Shown: positions 9,378-18,894 of the stretch, piece after piece
How the letters are laid out: each line of letters starts with the position of its first letter
Position numbering within the stretch: position 1 is the first letter of the stretch
Source: Glaciimonas sp. PAMC28666
Lineage (GTDB): Bacteria > Pseudomonadota > Gammaproteobacteria > Burkholderiales > Burkholderiaceae_D
DNA length: 64,000 bases
Assembly (NCBI RefSeq): GCF_016917355.1
Contig: NZ_CP070304.1
Location: 620,001 to 684,000, forward strand
Reading direction: 5' to 3'
Notes under the pieces: generated by a model
Database searches by the model: none
Seen by the model: only the letters and a program-made list of their open reading frames with translations
Told to the model about the DNA's origin: nothing
Program-made: the position numbers and the translations under genes

Positions 9378-9454
9378 TGGTGGGCGGTGCAGAATTCGAA
9401 TCTGCGACCCCTTGGATGTCGACCAAGTATTCTAACCAGCTGAACTAACCGCCC
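9378..9454 (-). tRNA. tRNA-Val(GAC)
   Basis: A 77-nt cloverleaf with encoded CCA. Acceptor arm GGGCGGT pairs with ACCGCCC; the anticodon stem CTTGG / CCAAG encloses the loop TCGACAT, giving anticodon GAC (valine); the T-arm contains TTCGAAT. Position 33, nearly always U, reads C here. Neighbouring dnaQ is in the same orientation but unrelated. Confidence 0.9.
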
Positions 9455-9578
9455 GTTTGCAACAGGACGAAATAATACAACAACCTTCGCGTCTGTACAA
9501 CCTTATTCTGAAGATATTTCGTCAACAAGCTAAACACGTCATCCAAATAACGATGTGTGCTTGGACTTGTTCTCGGCT

Positions 9579-10298
9579 TTATTCAATTTCTGCCGGCAAT
9601 TTATGCCAGACGCTGAGGCCTCTTACTTCCTTATCGATGGTCGTCAACACGCCTTCATGCAGTTCCAACTCTTCAACGCTTGCCAAACGGATGAAAATTT
9701 CCGCTAACGGCGCGAGCGGCAAGCGTGCACCGTTCTCCCCCTGACGATCGTCGGTATTGCCAAAATCGATACTAAAGCTATTTTGCCCGCGCGTCATCGC
9801 GAGATAAACTTCCGCGAGCAATTCAGAATCCAGCAACGCGCCATGCAACGTCCGATGCGCATTAGAGATCCCATAGCGATCACAGAGCGCATCGAGCGAA
9901 TTCCGTTTTCCCGGATACATTTCTTTCGCCTGCACCAGCGTGTCAATCACCCCTTCGATCTCGCTACTGAAAGTCTCCATATCCAGCCGTTTGAACTCGG
10001 CGTCCAAAAAGCCCAGATCGAACGGTGCGTTGTGGATGATCACTTCGGCGCCGTTTATATATTCTTTTAACTCGGCTGCAATTTGCCGAAATTTGGGCTT
10101 ATCACTGAGAAATTCGGTGGTCAAACCATGTACAGCCAAAGCGCCCTCTTCGGAATCGCGTTCCGGGTTGACGTATTGATGGTAGTTGTTTCCGGTTAAA
10201 CGGCGGTCGATCATCTCAACGCAACCGATTTCAATAACGCGATCGCCAGTACGCGGGTTTAGGCCAGTGGTTTCGGTATCTAGAACAATTTGTCGCAT
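9579..10298 (-). CDS. dnaQ: DNA polymerase III epsilon subunit (3'-5' proofreading exonuclease)
   Basis: Proofreading subunit of the replicative polymerase, 239 residues. The DEDDh exonuclease motifs are intact: Exo I VLDTETTGL with the catalytic Asp-x-Glu near residues 6-8, Exo II HNAPFDLGFLD near 97-107, and Exo III HGALLDSELL with the His/Asp pair near 157-162. The C-terminal part after residue 185, which tethers the exonuclease to the alpha subunit, is diverged as usual. ATG at 10298 is preferred to the GTG two codons earlier. It follows rnhA in the same orientation; dnaQ next to rnhA is a common proteobacterial pairing. Confidence 0.96.
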   Translation of the reverse strand: MRQIVLDTETTGLNPRTGDRVIEIGCVEMIDRRLTGNNYHQYVNPERDSEEGALAVHGLTTEFLSDKPKFRQIAAELKEYINGAEVIIHNAPFDLGFLDAEFKRLDMETFSSEIEGVIDTLVQAKEMYPGKRNSLDALCDRYGISNAHRTLHGALLDSELLAEVYLAMTRGQNSFSIDFGNTDDRQGENGARLPLAPLAEIFIRLASVEELELHEGVLTTIDKEVRGLSVWHKLPAEIE

Positions 10299-10465
10299 AG
10301 TCACTTATTTTAAAAAACTGATACTAAAATGCAAAAGCGACCAAGTTGGTGCTTCGAGAATTTGCTACCGATCGTTACCGCAATCAGGCACATCGCGGAT
10401 GGGCTTAAACGGGTTGTCGCTTGCCGGCTGAGATCGATTGCAGGTTTTTGTTTCGATGCCATTTT

Positions 10466-10900
10466 TTACAAAACGGTCATTACGCCACGATTGGCCAACT
10501 GATCTGCGCGCTCATTACCGTCATGTCCCGCGTGCCCTTTAATCCAGCGCCAGTCCATTTGATGCTGCGCTTGCGCTGCATCCAACGCCTGCCACAAATC
10601 GGCGTTTTTTACCGGCGCTTTCGCGGCGGTCTTCCAACCCCGCGCCTTCCAACCGTGAATCCACTCGCTAATGCCCTTTTGAACGTATTGACTATCAGTA
10701 TGGACAATTACTTCACAAGGCTTTTTCAGTGCCTTTAGCGCTTCGATGACAGCCAACAGCTCCATGCGATTGTTAGTGGTATTCCGTTCTCCGCCGAATA
10801 ATTCTTTTTCGTGTCCATTGCAAATGAGCAATGCCCCCCAGCCGCCGGTGCCGGGATTACCTTTACAGGCCCCGTCGGTGAAGATTTCTACTTTATCCAT
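10466..10900 (-). CDS. rnhA: Ribonuclease HI
   Basis: Cleaves the RNA strand of RNA-DNA hybrids, clearing R-loops and primers in the cytoplasm. At 144 residues it has the full length of bacterial RNase HI. The four acidic catalytic residues are present: Asp in [12 protein letters not shown], Glu in [13 protein letters not shown], Asp in VHTDSQYV, and Asp in the C-terminal GNERADQLA; the catalytic loop His lies in GHAGHDGNE. The gene lies between the methyltransferase gene and dnaQ, all on the minus strand. Confidence 0.97.
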   Translation of the reverse strand: MDKVEIFTDGACKGNPGTGGWGALLICNGHEKELFGGERNTTNNRMELLAVIEALKALKKPCEVIVHTDSQYVQKGISEWIHGWKARGWKTAAKAPVKNADLWQALDAAQAQHQMDWRWIKGHAGHDGNERADQLANRGVMTVL

Positions 10901-11028
10901 ACTGAATGTTTACTCGTCTACATGTTGCTACATTAATTGAAAGAATTTCAAGCTACGCGATAAAGAAACCGGTATCGCACTGCGTCGACCGGATTGTCTG
11001 TCGACTTCGCCGTGGGGCAGCTGCTCTG

Positions 11029-11895
11029 TTAGCCTTCGCCGGCCTTATGCGTTCGGTTCGTGGCAGGAACCCCATTTACGGTCTTAATTGCTTTTTTGCT
11101 AAAAGCCGGACCAATCAGATGCATCCCTTTAACCCGTTTAATTGCCTGCACTATATAAGTCGCGCCAAAATATGGCCACCATCGATTACCTGCTTTTTCC
11201 ATGAACGAAAATCGGTTCAGCCATTTGGCTGTAGCGCAAGGTGGTGCATAACAACCAAAACGTCCACGATTGACTTCCATGTTGAGCAACTTTAGCCAGT
11301 CCTTAAGGCGCAGCAAACTAATAAACTCCGCATTTTGGGGCAAAAAATGCGCTCCCGAAAGCCGACCGGTCGATTGGCGTATTCCCCATAAGCTCGCCGG
11401 ATTAAAACCACAAATGATCACCTGGCCTTCGGGTATCAATACCCGCTCAACCTCGCGCAACACCTGATGTGGCTCCGCGGCAAATTCCAACACATGCGGC
11501 AACACCACAAGATCCAGACTTTGGGAGGCGAAGGGCAAATCGGCAAAATCGTGTGCTATGACGATCTTGGACCGACCTTGACCTTGAGCAGGCTCGCTCT
11601 GCCCCTGGCGTGAATCGTTGCCGCGCAGATCCGTTACGGCTGGATGGCACTGTTCCTGTGTACTTTGTACCCAACTGTCTAACAACTCGCTATCACTCAA
11701 CCACTTGTGGCGCATTCGGTTCGCCCGCAAGGTATCCATTTGCGGCAAGCCGATTTGCATCGCATTGAAGCCGAATATATCCGCAGTCATCGCGTCCAGA
11801 TGCGCTTGCTCCCATGCCAGCATATACTGCCCAATGGGTGTTTGCAGCCACGGGCCGAGCGCTATAATAGACTTTTTTGAAGACGGATATTCCAT
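11029..11895 (-). CDS. Class I SAM-dependent methyltransferase
   Basis: Protein of 288 residues with a methyltransferase-11-like core: an acidic post-II region ([23 protein letters not shown] would be motif II/III), the central [18 protein letters not shown] stretch, and [17 protein letters not shown]. The N-terminal 60 residues ([16 protein letters not shown]) are typical of the paralogue found between gloB and rnhA in Burkholderiales. The glycine-rich motif I is weak. Substrate unknown. The start at 11895 shares bases with the divergent gloB start (CATG), and the gloB promoter lies inside this coding region. A trailing internal ATG is possible but would cut conserved sequence. Confidence 0.82.
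   Translation of the reverse strand: MEYPSSKKSIIALGPWLQTPIGQYMLAWEQAHLDAMTADIFGFNAMQIGLPQMDTLRANRMRHKWLSDSELLDSWVQSTQEQCHPAVTDLRGNDSRQGQSEPAQGQGRSKIVIAHDFADLPFASQSLDLVVLPHVLEFAAEPHQVLREVERVLIPEGQVIICGFNPASLWGIRQSTGRLSGAHFLPQNAEFISLLRLKDWLKLLNMEVNRGRFGCYAPPCATAKWLNRFSFMEKAGNRWWPYFGATYIVQAIKRVKGMHLIGPAFSKKAIKTVNGVPATNRTHKAGEG
11841..11868 (+). promoter_or_regulatory. Predicted sigma-70 promoter for gloB
   Basis: A perfect -10 TATAAT (11863-11868) with a -35-like TTTGCA (11841-11846) at 16 bp, 25 bp before the gloB ATG. It sits inside the 5' coding region of the divergent methyltransferase gene. Confidence 0.6.
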
Positions 11896-12697
11896 GACTG
11901 CCTTGTTAAATAACGTGTTGAGTGTAGTGGCAATTCCGGCTTTCAATGACAACTATATATGGCTTATTCATGATGGATGTCATGCCGCGGTGGTCGACCC
12001 GGGCGATGCTGCGCCGGTACTCGCCATGCTCGACACCCTCGAGCTTAAACTTAGCGCTATTTTACTGACACATCATCATGCTGACCATGTTGGCGGCGTG
12101 CCAACTTTATTACAACACATAACTGTCCCCGTATTCGGGCCCGAGCACGAAGTCATCGCCAATGTTACAAAACTGTTAAAAGAAGGCGACATCGTCGACG
12201 TGCCGCAACTTCCATTGACGTTGTCGGTATTAGATGTGCCCGGGCATACCAAGGGGCATATTGCCTACGTTGCTCAGCAGCAAAAGTGGTTATTCTGCGG
12301 AGACACATTGTTTGCCGGAGGCTGCGGGCGCTTGTTCGAAGGGACGCCATCGCAAATGATGACTTCCTTATCGAAGTTGAGCACACTGCCCCCGGAAACG
12401 CAGGTTTACTGCGCACACGAATACACCTTGTCGAATCTGCGATTTGCGCAAGCGGTCGAACCTGGCAATCTGGCGTTGACCAGACGCATTGCCTCCGAAC
12501 AAGCCAAGCGTGATCGCCAACTGCCAACGATACCCTCGAGTATCGCCGAGGAAAACGAGACTAACCCGTTTTTACGGTATCGAGAGCCAGAGATCATTGC
12601 CAGTTTGCAAAATGGGGGGCATTTCCAAAGCGCCGCACCAAATGATCCGACCGCGGCGTTTGCCGCGTTACGTCTTTGGAAAAATAATTTCAAATAA
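11894..12697 (+). CDS. gloB: Hydroxyacylglutathione hydrolase (glyoxalase II)
   Basis: Hydrolyses S-D-lactoylglutathione to D-lactate and glutathione, the second step of methylglyoxal detoxification. 267 residues, normal length. The metallo-beta-lactamase binuclear metal site is clear: [12 protein letters not shown] (THxHxDH), a later His in VPGHTKGHI, Asp in [13 protein letters not shown] and His in YCAHEYT. The C-terminal substrate-binding domain ([11 protein letters not shown]) is present. The start at 11894 gives [20 protein letters not shown]; the longer open frame from 11618 runs through the methyltransferase gene and is an artefact. Divergent from the methyltransferase/rnhA/dnaQ cluster. 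Confidence 0.95.
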   Translation: MTALLNNVLSVVAIPAFNDNYIWLIHDGCHAAVVDPGDAAPVLAMLDTLELKLSAILLTHHHADHVGGVPTLLQHITVPVFGPEHEVIANVTKLLKEGDIVDVPQLPLTLSVLDVPGHTKGHIAYVAQQQKWLFCGDTLFAGGCGRLFEGTPSQMMTSLSKLSTLPPETQVYCAHEYTLSNLRFAQAVEPGNLALTRRIASEQAKRDRQLPTIPSSIAEENETNPFLRYREPEIIASLQNGGHFQSAAPNDPTAAFAALRLWKNNFK

Positions 12698-12800
12698 TTT
12701 TAAAAAATTAAATAATTTATCTAAATTCAAAAAAGGCCGTGGTACGGCTCTTCGCCTGGATGTGAAACCGCACGTTAGCCCTATAGGTTAAGCTATTCGA

Positions 12801-12855
12801 GATCGCCACCGGCTCAAAACCGAGGGAGTACGAGGTCATTTCAGGGGTGGCGATT
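12801..12855. repeat. Long inverted repeat between gloB and mltD
   Basis: Arms ATCGCCACC (12802-12810) and GGTGGCGAT (12846-12854) enclose a 35-nt loop that can itself fold (CGG ... CCG). No T-run follows, so it is not a standard terminator; it lies upstream of the mltD promoter. Role unknown. Confidence 0.5.
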
Positions 12856-12909
12856 ATTAATTACGCTATAAATCAATTACTTATAGCTGTGCGATAGCAT
12901 ATTTTTTGC

Positions 12910-12939
12910 TTGACGCGACAAAAGCCGGTTACGTACACT
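12910..12939 (+). promoter_or_regulatory. Predicted sigma-70 promoter for mltD
   Basis: A -35 TTGACG (12910-12915) and -10 TACACT (12934-12939) separated by 18 bp, 53 bp before the ATG at 12993. Confidence 0.5.
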
Positions 12940-12992
12940 ACGCTTAATCATTCTATTCCCGGTCGCATCGAGCCGGTCACGTAAAAAATTTC

Positions 12993-14594
12993 ATGCTATT
13001 TAAATTCAAGACATTGGCGCTTGCTGCCATTACTTTTTTCGGTAATCCGCTAACGGCGGACGCCAGCGATATTTCTATTTACGCTCCCACTTTCAGTTTA
13101 ATCGACCCCGCCAATCCGAGCGCTGGTGTGATTGGCATGACGCAGGTTGACGTCTGGGCGCGCATACGAAAAGGTTTTAGCATTCCCGACCTCGATAACG
13201 CGCAGGTCACTTCGCAAACAGAGTTTTATAGTTCGCGGCCAGATTATTTTGAGCGCACCACCTTGCGCGCATCGCCCTATCTGTTTCACGTCGTTCAGGA
13301 ACTTGAAAAACGTGGCATGCCCACAGAGCTGGCCTTATTGCCGTTCATCGAGTCCTCTTTCAATCCACAAGCTTTCTCTAGCGCAAAAGCGGTGGGATTA
13401 TGGCAGTTCATGCCCGCCACGGGACGCGATTTTAATCTCAAGCAAGACATGTTCAAGGATGATCGCCGCGATGTGTTGGCGTCGACTGATGCCGCGCTGA
13501 CTTATCTCCAAACGTTGTATGGCATGTTCGGTGACTGGCAGCTCGCACTTGCCGCCTACAACTGGGGCCAGGGATCGGTGCAAAAAGCCATCGACAGAAA
13601 TCAGGCGGCCGGTTTACCAACTGATTTTGCCAGCCTTGCATCGCAAATGCCGGTGGAAACGCGGAATTACGTCCCTAAATTGCAAGCCGTCAAAAACATC
13701 ATCGCAGCACCGGATGCCTATAATATTTCGCTGCCGAAGATCGATAATGAACCCTACTTCGTCACCGTCGGTAAAACCCGCGACATCGATGTCAAGGTTG
13801 CAGCACAACTAGCCGAGCTATCAATCGATGACTTTAAGGCGCTCAACCCGCAATTTAATCGTCCCGTGATTATTGGCAGTTCAGATACCAAAATTTTGCT
13901 TCCGCAGTCGAATGCAGAGAAGTTTAAGAAAAACATTACGTTGTGGACCCAATCGTTGTCAACGTGGACATCACATACCGTTGGCAGCGCACGCGAACGG
14001 ATTGAAGCAATTGCTGCCAAATTCGATACCACGCCTGCCATCCTGCGCGAGGTCAACCATATTCCGCCACGGATGGTATTAAAAGCAGGATCCACCATTT
14101 TGGTTCCTAAAACGGAAACGCAAAATGACGACATCACCGCAGAAGTTGCTGACAATGCGACGATGGCGGTGGCGCCGGATGTTCCAGATACGCGCCGCAT
14201 TTTCGTCAAAGTAGGAAAGCGCGACACACTAGCGTCCATCGCCGGACGCTACAACGTCAGCGTGAGTCAGGTCAAATCCTGGAACAGCCTACGTCGCGAC
14301 AGCGTAAATCGCGGTCAGAGCTTGCAGCTGCAGGTACCAAACCGATTCGCAGCTTCATCGGGCGGCGAAACCCAACGGGCTTCTTCCGGCAGCAGATATC
14401 ACAAAGCTATATTGGTTAACAGCCGTGGTGGGCGCTCGGAACGCATTATTAAAGTAGCAAGTCCAATTAAAAAAGCCCGGGAGAGCAACCCTGTAGCAAC
14501 GAAACGATCTACCGTCGCCACCACAAAAAAGGCCCACTCCTCAGAGACCAAAGGCGAATTAATCGCATCTAACCGTGGCACCCGGAAACAATGA
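12993..14594 (+). CDS. mltD: Membrane-bound lytic murein transglycosylase D with LysM domains
   Basis: Periplasmic enzyme that cleaves the peptidoglycan glycan strand to 1,6-anhydromuropeptides. 533 residues. A signal peptide covers residues 1-25. The SLT domain starts near residue 110 with the catalytic Glu in LLPFIESSFNPQA, then AVGLWQFMPATGRD and ALAAYNWGQGSV. Two LysM peptidoglycan-binding repeats follow, near residues 335-370 (RIEAIAAKFDTTPAILREVN) and 405-450 (DTLASIAGRYNVSVSQVKSW). The C-terminus is a basic, low-complexity tail. No lipobox Cys is evident at the signal peptide, unlike the E. coli MltD lipoprotein, so membrane anchoring is uncertain. It stands alone between gloB and fabI. 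Confidence 0.92.
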   Translation: MLFKFKTLALAAITFFGNPLTADASDISIYAPTFSLIDPANPSAGVIGMTQVDVWARIRKGFSIPDLDNAQVTSQTEFYSSRPDYFERTTLRASPYLFHVVQELEKRGMPTELALLPFIESSFNPQAFSSAKAVGLWQFMPATGRDFNLKQDMFKDDRRDVLASTDAALTYLQTLYGMFGDWQLALAAYNWGQGSVQKAIDRNQAAGLPTDFASLASQMPVETRNYVPKLQAVKNIIAAPDAYNISLPKIDNEPYFVTVGKTRDIDVKVAAQLAELSIDDFKALNPQFNRPVIIGSSDTKILLPQSNAEKFKKNITLWTQSLSTWTSHTVGSARERIEAIAAKFDTTPAILREVNHIPPRMVLKAGSTILVPKTETQNDDITAEVADNATMAVAPDVPDTRRIFVKVGKRDTLASIAGRYNVSVSQVKSWNSLRRDSVNRGQSLQLQVPNRFAASSGGETQRASSGSRYHKAILVNSRGGRSERIIKVASPIKKARESNPVATKRSTVATTKKAHSSETKGELIASNRGTRKQ

Positions 14595-14819
14595 TCTTCA
14601 TCTCGCCGCCCCCCACGATATGCGGGTTACTCACAGTAACGCAGGGGTGGTTAGCCCCGGGCTAGTTGCCGAGATCGCAGTGAACCCCTACAATCTGCCC
14701 CAGTTCGCGTCAAAAAACTATCCGCACCACTGCGATTGATACTCTGATGTGTCATTGCGCAGGAAAGCACCGCACAACCGCGCCGCCGTAACAACATGGC
14801 GCGCACATCTGGAGTCAAC

Positions 14820-15602
14820 ATGGCATTTCTGCAAGGAAAAAAAATCCTGATAACCGGCGTATTGTCTAATCGCTCCATCGCCTATGGCATTGCACAAGCA
14901 TGCAAGCGTGAAGGTGCGGAACTCGCATTCACCTATGTCGGCGATCGGTTCCTGGACCGCATCACCAAATTTGCCGCAGAATTCGACAGTAAACTAATAT
15001 TCAACTGCGACGTTGGCAGCGATGAGCAAATCAATGCGCTATTCGCGGATCTGGGGAAATCCTGGGACCAACTCGACGGCATGGTGCACGCCATTGGCTT
15101 CGCTCCGGCAGAAGCAATTGCGGGAGACTTTTTGGACGGTTTGTCGCGTGAGGGTTTCAAAATTGCGCATGACATTTCTGCGTATAGCTTCCCAGCAATG
15201 GCTAAAGCAGCGTTGCCGATGTTGCGCCCGAACTCAGCGTTACTGACGTTGACCTATTTAGGCTCAGACCGGGTTGTCCCTAACTACAACACCATGGGCC
15301 TGGCTAAAGCGTCATTAGAAGCCAGCGTCCGCTACCTCGCTGAATCGCTCGGCCCTAAAGGCGTACGCGTCAACGGCATTTCAGCAGGTCCGATAAAGAC
15401 CCTCGCAGCAAGCGGCATAAAAGGCTTTGGCAAGATCCTCGGCTTTGTTGCCGAACACGCTCCTTTACGTCGCAATGTGACCCTGGAAGACGTCGGTAAC
15501 GCGTCGGCGTTTTTGTTATCCGATCTGGCCAGCGGCATCACCGGTGAAATTACATACGTAGACGGCGGCTTCTCCAAAATTGTCGGCGGCATTTCAGAGT
15601 AA
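14820..15602 (+). CDS. fabI: Enoyl-[acyl-carrier-protein] reductase (NADH)
   Basis: Last reductive step of each fatty-acid elongation cycle, in the cytoplasm, and the target class of triclosan-type inhibitors. 260 residues, a typical FabI of the short-chain dehydrogenase fold. The nucleotide-binding loop is [15 protein letters not shown] near residues 8-22; the active-site Tyr-x6-Lys is in [13 protein letters not shown] near 152-166; the C-terminus ends with the family pattern [11 protein letters not shown]. The ATG at 14820 (MAFLQGKK) has a GGAG ribosome site; the longer frame from 14796 has none. A strong terminator follows, so it is a single-gene unit. Confidence 0.96.
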   Translation: MAFLQGKKILITGVLSNRSIAYGIAQACKREGAELAFTYVGDRFLDRITKFAAEFDSKLIFNCDVGSDEQINALFADLGKSWDQLDGMVHAIGFAPAEAIAGDFLDGLSREGFKIAHDISAYSFPAMAKAALPMLRPNSALLTLTYLGSDRVVPNYNTMGLAKASLEASVRYLAESLGPKGVRVNGISAGPIKTLAASGIKGFGKILGFVAEHAPLRRNVTLEDVGNASAFLLSDLASGITGEITYVDGGFSKIVGGISE

Positions 15603-15637
15603 TCCCCCACCATTATTTTTAGCTTGCATAACCAAAC

Positions 15638-15670
15638 AAAACGTCCGGAAGTCGCGGACGTTTTGCTTTT
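15638..15670 (+). terminator. Rho-independent terminator of fabI
   Basis: Perfect 10-bp stem AAAACGTCCG / CGGACGTTTT with a 7-nt loop, followed by TTTTGCTTTT, 35 bp after the fabI stop. Confidence 0.9.
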
Positions 15671-15802
15671 CATACGGTTAATTAACAGCTTGGGATGCAA
15701 GACGTTGGTTTCCGAACTATTTATGTGCGATAGCAACATTTTCCGTGTAATTGGGGCAAATTTAATGTACTATCGTGGGCTGCGTTGCAATATGACGCAA
15801 GC

Positions 15803-15962
15803 AACGATCAAGCAAGCAACGCACGCCTGATCGTTAAAAACAAAAACAAGTAGCTGCGCAAGCCTAAGCATGTCTGGTTCAATTTAGACATTGCATTGTA
15901 AAAGCCCTCCCGCCTTGTGTGTCGTTTAACTGACACCGTCCCGGCGCAAAGCTTTTGTGCCG
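15803..15962 (+). promoter_or_regulatory. Structured leader region upstream of rhlE
   Basis: In the 475-bp gap before the helicase gene there are two inverted repeats: AACGATCA (15803-15810) with TGATCGTT (15828-15835), and CGGCGCAAA (15942-15950) with TTTGTGCCG (15954-15962) closing a 3-nt loop. After the second the sequence is T-rich. RNA-helicase genes often have long structured leaders linked to cold or autoregulation; that this one does so is inference. Confidence 0.4.
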
Positions 15963-16077
15963 AAATTTCTTTGTCGTTTCATAGTCATTTCGTTGGTTGG
16001 CGTTGCTTTTTTGCGTTCTATGCATTTGTCACGTTGTGATATTTGCAGTTTAACGCTGAACTTTACGAAAGATATAA

Positions 16078-17496
16078 ATGACATTTGAATCACTAGGCTT
16101 ACACGCGTCCGTTATCCAAGCACTGACTGAAGCCGGCTACACAAAACCAACTAGCGTTCAGGAACAAGCTGTTCCAGCCGCTATCGAAGGCCGCGACCTG
16201 ATGGTATCGTCGCAAACCGGTTCCGGCAAAACTGCGGCTTTCATGCTGCCAGCTCTGCATAAATTCGCGTCTGAGCCTGTTGTTGATCAAACTGGTAAAA
16301 CACCAAATCAAGAAATGCAAGCATCGCGTTCACGCGGTGATCGCCCACGTTTCAAAGCAGCCCAACCAAAAATGTTGGTATTGACTCCAACCCGTGAATT
16401 GGCACTGCAAGTAACGAGCGCTACTGACAAGTACGGCTCACACATGAAACGCATCAAAGCCATTTCAATCCTTGGCGGTATGCCTTATCCAAAGCAAATG
16501 CAATTGCTGGCTAAAAACCCAGAAATTCTGGTCGCCACACCTGGTCGTCTGATCGATCACATGGAGTCCGGCAAGATCGATTTCTCGCAATTGCAAATTC
16601 TGGTACTCGACGAAGCTGACCGTATGCTGGACATGGGTTTCATCGACGATATCGAAAAAATCGTTGCTGCTACACCTGAGTCACGTCAAACCATGTTGTT
16701 CTCGGCTACGCTGGATGGCGTTGTTGGTAACATGGCAAAGCGCATCACCAAGAACCCAATGATCATTCAGATCGCTGGTTCGGCAACGAAACATGAAAAC
16801 ATTCAACAAAAGGTTCACTTTGTCGACGATCTGTCGCACAAGAATCGTTTGCTGGACCATCTGTTGCGCGACGAAACAATGGATCAAGCAGTTGTATTTA
16901 CTGCCACCAAACGCGACGCCGACAATATCGCTGATCGTCTGAACATCGCCGGTTTCGCTGCTGCAGCATTGCATGGTGACATGCATCAGGGCGCACGTAA
17001 CCGCACTCTGGACAGCCTGCGTCGCGGTCAAGTGCGCGTGTTGGTTGCGACCGACGTTGCCGCTCGCGGTATCGACGTTCCAGCAATCACCCACGTATTC
17101 AACTACGATCTTCCTAAGTTCCCGGAAGATTACGTCCACCGCATTGGCCGTACCGGTCGCGCTGGCCGTAACGGTGTGGCAGTATCGTTGGTGAACCACG
17201 CTGAAACCATGAACGTCAAGCGCATTGAGCGCTTCACAAAGCAATTGATCCCGGTCGATGTCGTCGTTGGTTTTGAACCAAAGAAGACAGCTTCGGCACC
17301 ACGTTCGAACCACAAACCAGGTGGCTGGAAACCAGGCGACAATCGCAGTGCTCCAAGCAAGCCAGGCGGTCGCACGTTCAGCAAGCCAGGTGCTCCGCGC
17401 CGTGACGGTGCTGGCGCCGGTGCTGGCGCTGGCGGTGGTTACAAAGGTAATCGCACAAATGACAGCAGCACACGTCGCTCGTTTGGTGATCGTTAA
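16078..17496 (+). CDS. rhlE: DEAD-box ATP-dependent RNA helicase, RhlE type
   Basis: Unwinds RNA duplexes in ribosome assembly or mRNA decay. 472 residues. All motifs are present: Q motif (KPTSVQEQAVPAAI), Walker A SSQTGSGKTAAF, PTREL, TPGRLIDH, DEAD, SAT, then the second RecA domain with ARGIDVP and HRIGRTGRAGR. The C-terminal 75 residues are a basic Gly/Ala/Lys/Arg-rich tail (repeated Gly-Ala near residues 440-450) typical of RhlE proteins and used for RNA binding. An unusual region near residues 65-100 lengthens the Q-to-Ia linker. It has its own leader and terminator. Confidence 0.93.
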   Translation: MTFESLGLHASVIQALTEAGYTKPTSVQEQAVPAAIEGRDLMVSSQTGSGKTAAFMLPALHKFASEPVVDQTGKTPNQEMQASRSRGDRPRFKAAQPKMLVLTPTRELALQVTSATDKYGSHMKRIKAISILGGMPYPKQMQLLAKNPEILVATPGRLIDHMESGKIDFSQLQILVLDEADRMLDMGFIDDIEKIVAATPESRQTMLFSATLDGVVGNMAKRITKNPMIIQIAGSATKHENIQQKVHFVDDLSHKNRLLDHLLRDETMDQAVVFTATKRDADNIADRLNIAGFAAAALHGDMHQGARNRTLDSLRRGQVRVLVATDVAARGIDVPAITHVFNYDLPKFPEDYVHRIGRTGRAGRNGVAVSLVNHAETMNVKRIERFTKQLIPVDVVVGFEPKKTASAPRSNHKPGGWKPGDNRSAPSKPGGRTFSKPGAPRRDGAGAGAGAGGGYKGNRTNDSSTRRSFGDR

Positions 17497-17554
17497 TTTG
17501 AGATTTCCAATTGATTAGTTGGGCAATCGGTTTCACTGATTGTTAAGCCGGACG

Positions 17555-17595
17555 AAAAAAAAACGGCCATCGATTTAGTTCGATGGCCGTTTTTT
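17555..17595. terminator. Bidirectional terminator after rhlE
   Basis: Stem AACGGCCATCG (17562-17572) with CGATGGCCGTT (17581-17591), an 8-nt loop, an A-run before and a T-run after, so it can act on both strands. The remaining bases to 17772 hold no gene. Confidence 0.92.
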
Positions 17596-17772
17596 CATGG
17601 GCGCCTGACTTAGTTCGGGTCTTCCTGCACAGAGCCATGGCGGGGTAATTTGGGGGTCACTGCGACGACAACTTCGACGGCTTTGACAGCTTCGATCATC
17701 GTCGATAAAAGTTACAACGATTGTGGACCGCCCCATCACCGCCGCATTAAACAACACCCCTAATATACCCTC

Positions 17773-18894
17773 CTATTTAACCCGAGTTCGCCCAGAACTG
17801 AGGTAATCCGCTATCGAATCCTGCGTCACTTCGCCCAAATAACTACTATCCTGATCAATCACGGGCATCCAACTGGTACTGTGCTTATACATTTTGGAAA
17901 GCACCACGCGAAGATTTTCATCAGGCGTTGCGCTAACAGGAAATGGCTTCAATTTATCCGAGCAAGCGCCCTGTGCACCACGCGCATCACGCCGCGAGAC
18001 GAAGCCCATGGCGTGGTTGTCCACGTCGGTAACGGTGACGTAGCGATAATCGTTTTCATCCATTAATCCATAAGCGTTGGCCAACGTAGAGTCATCCCGC
18101 ACTGTCGCCGAAGTCGTGGCCGCATCTCCTGCGCGCACTAATAGCAGGCGCTTTAACGTAGCGTCCTGGCCCACAAAGGAACCTACGAACTCATCTTTCG
18201 GGCGAGCCAGTAATGTATCGGGATGATCAATCTGCACCAGCTTGCCTGCACGGAAAATCGCAATTTTGTCGCCTAGCTTGATCGCTTCGTCGATGTCATG
18301 ACTCACCATAATGACCGTCTTGTTCAATTGTCGCTGCATTTGAAAAAATTCATTTTGAATTGATTCGCGATTAATCGGATCGACTGCACCGAACGGCTCA
18401 TCCATGAGCAATACCGGAGGATCTGCAGCCAAAGCCCGGATCACGCCGATACGCTGTTGTTGTCCGCCCGATAATTCGCGTGGATAGCGCTTTAAATATA
18501 ACTTCGGATCAAGCGCCACCATCGCCATTAATTCGGTGGCACGTTCACGACAGCGCTTTTTATCCCAGCCCAATAGACGCGGGACGACGGTAATGTTTTC
18601 TTCAATCGTCATATTAGGAAACAGACCGATCTGCTGAATGACATAGCCGATGTGACGACGCAATGTGACTTCATCGATATCGGTGGTTTCCTCACCATTG
18701 AGCAAAACGCGACCTGAGGTCGGTACGATCAGACGATTGATCATTTTTAACGTGGTACTTTTCCCGCAACCGGAAGGACCAAGAAATACGCAAATTTCAC
18801 CCTCAGCGACGGTGAGGCTGACCTCATCTACGGCTTTTACTTTGACGCCATCTTTTTGTGTGAAGACTTTACTTAGTTTGTCGAGTTCAATCAT
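17773..18894 (-). CDS. Osmoprotectant (glycine betaine/choline-type) ABC transporter ATP-binding protein
   Basis: ATPase of the importer, 373 residues. Walker A GPSGCGKST near residue 36, Q-loop, signature LSGGQQQR, Walker B VLLMDEPFGAVD and the H-loop VSHDIDEA are intact. The C-terminal 120 residues look like CBS domains (YRYVTVTDVDNHAMGFVSRRD and SWMPVIDQDSSYLGEVTQDS), which in OpuA-type ATPases sense ionic strength. The ATG at 18894 overlaps the permease stop by one base (TAATG), so translation is coupled; the longer frame to 18936 lies inside the permease gene. Last gene of a four-gene operon. Confidence 0.92.
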   Translation of the reverse strand: MIELDKLSKVFTQKDGVKVKAVDEVSLTVAEGEICVFLGPSGCGKSTTLKMINRLIVPTSGRVLLNGEETTDIDEVTLRRHIGYVIQQIGLFPNMTIEENITVVPRLLGWDKKRCRERATELMAMVALDPKLYLKRYPRELSGGQQQRIGVIRALAADPPVLLMDEPFGAVDPINRESIQNEFFQMQRQLNKTVIMVSHDIDEAIKLGDKIAIFRAGKLVQIDHPDTLLARPKDEFVGSFVGQDATLKRLLLVRAGDAATTSATVRDDSTLANAYGLMDENDYRYVTVTDVDNHAMGFVSRRDARGAQGACSDKLKPFPVSATPDENLRVVLSKMYKHSTSWMPVIDQDSSYLGEVTQDSIADYLSSGRTRVK

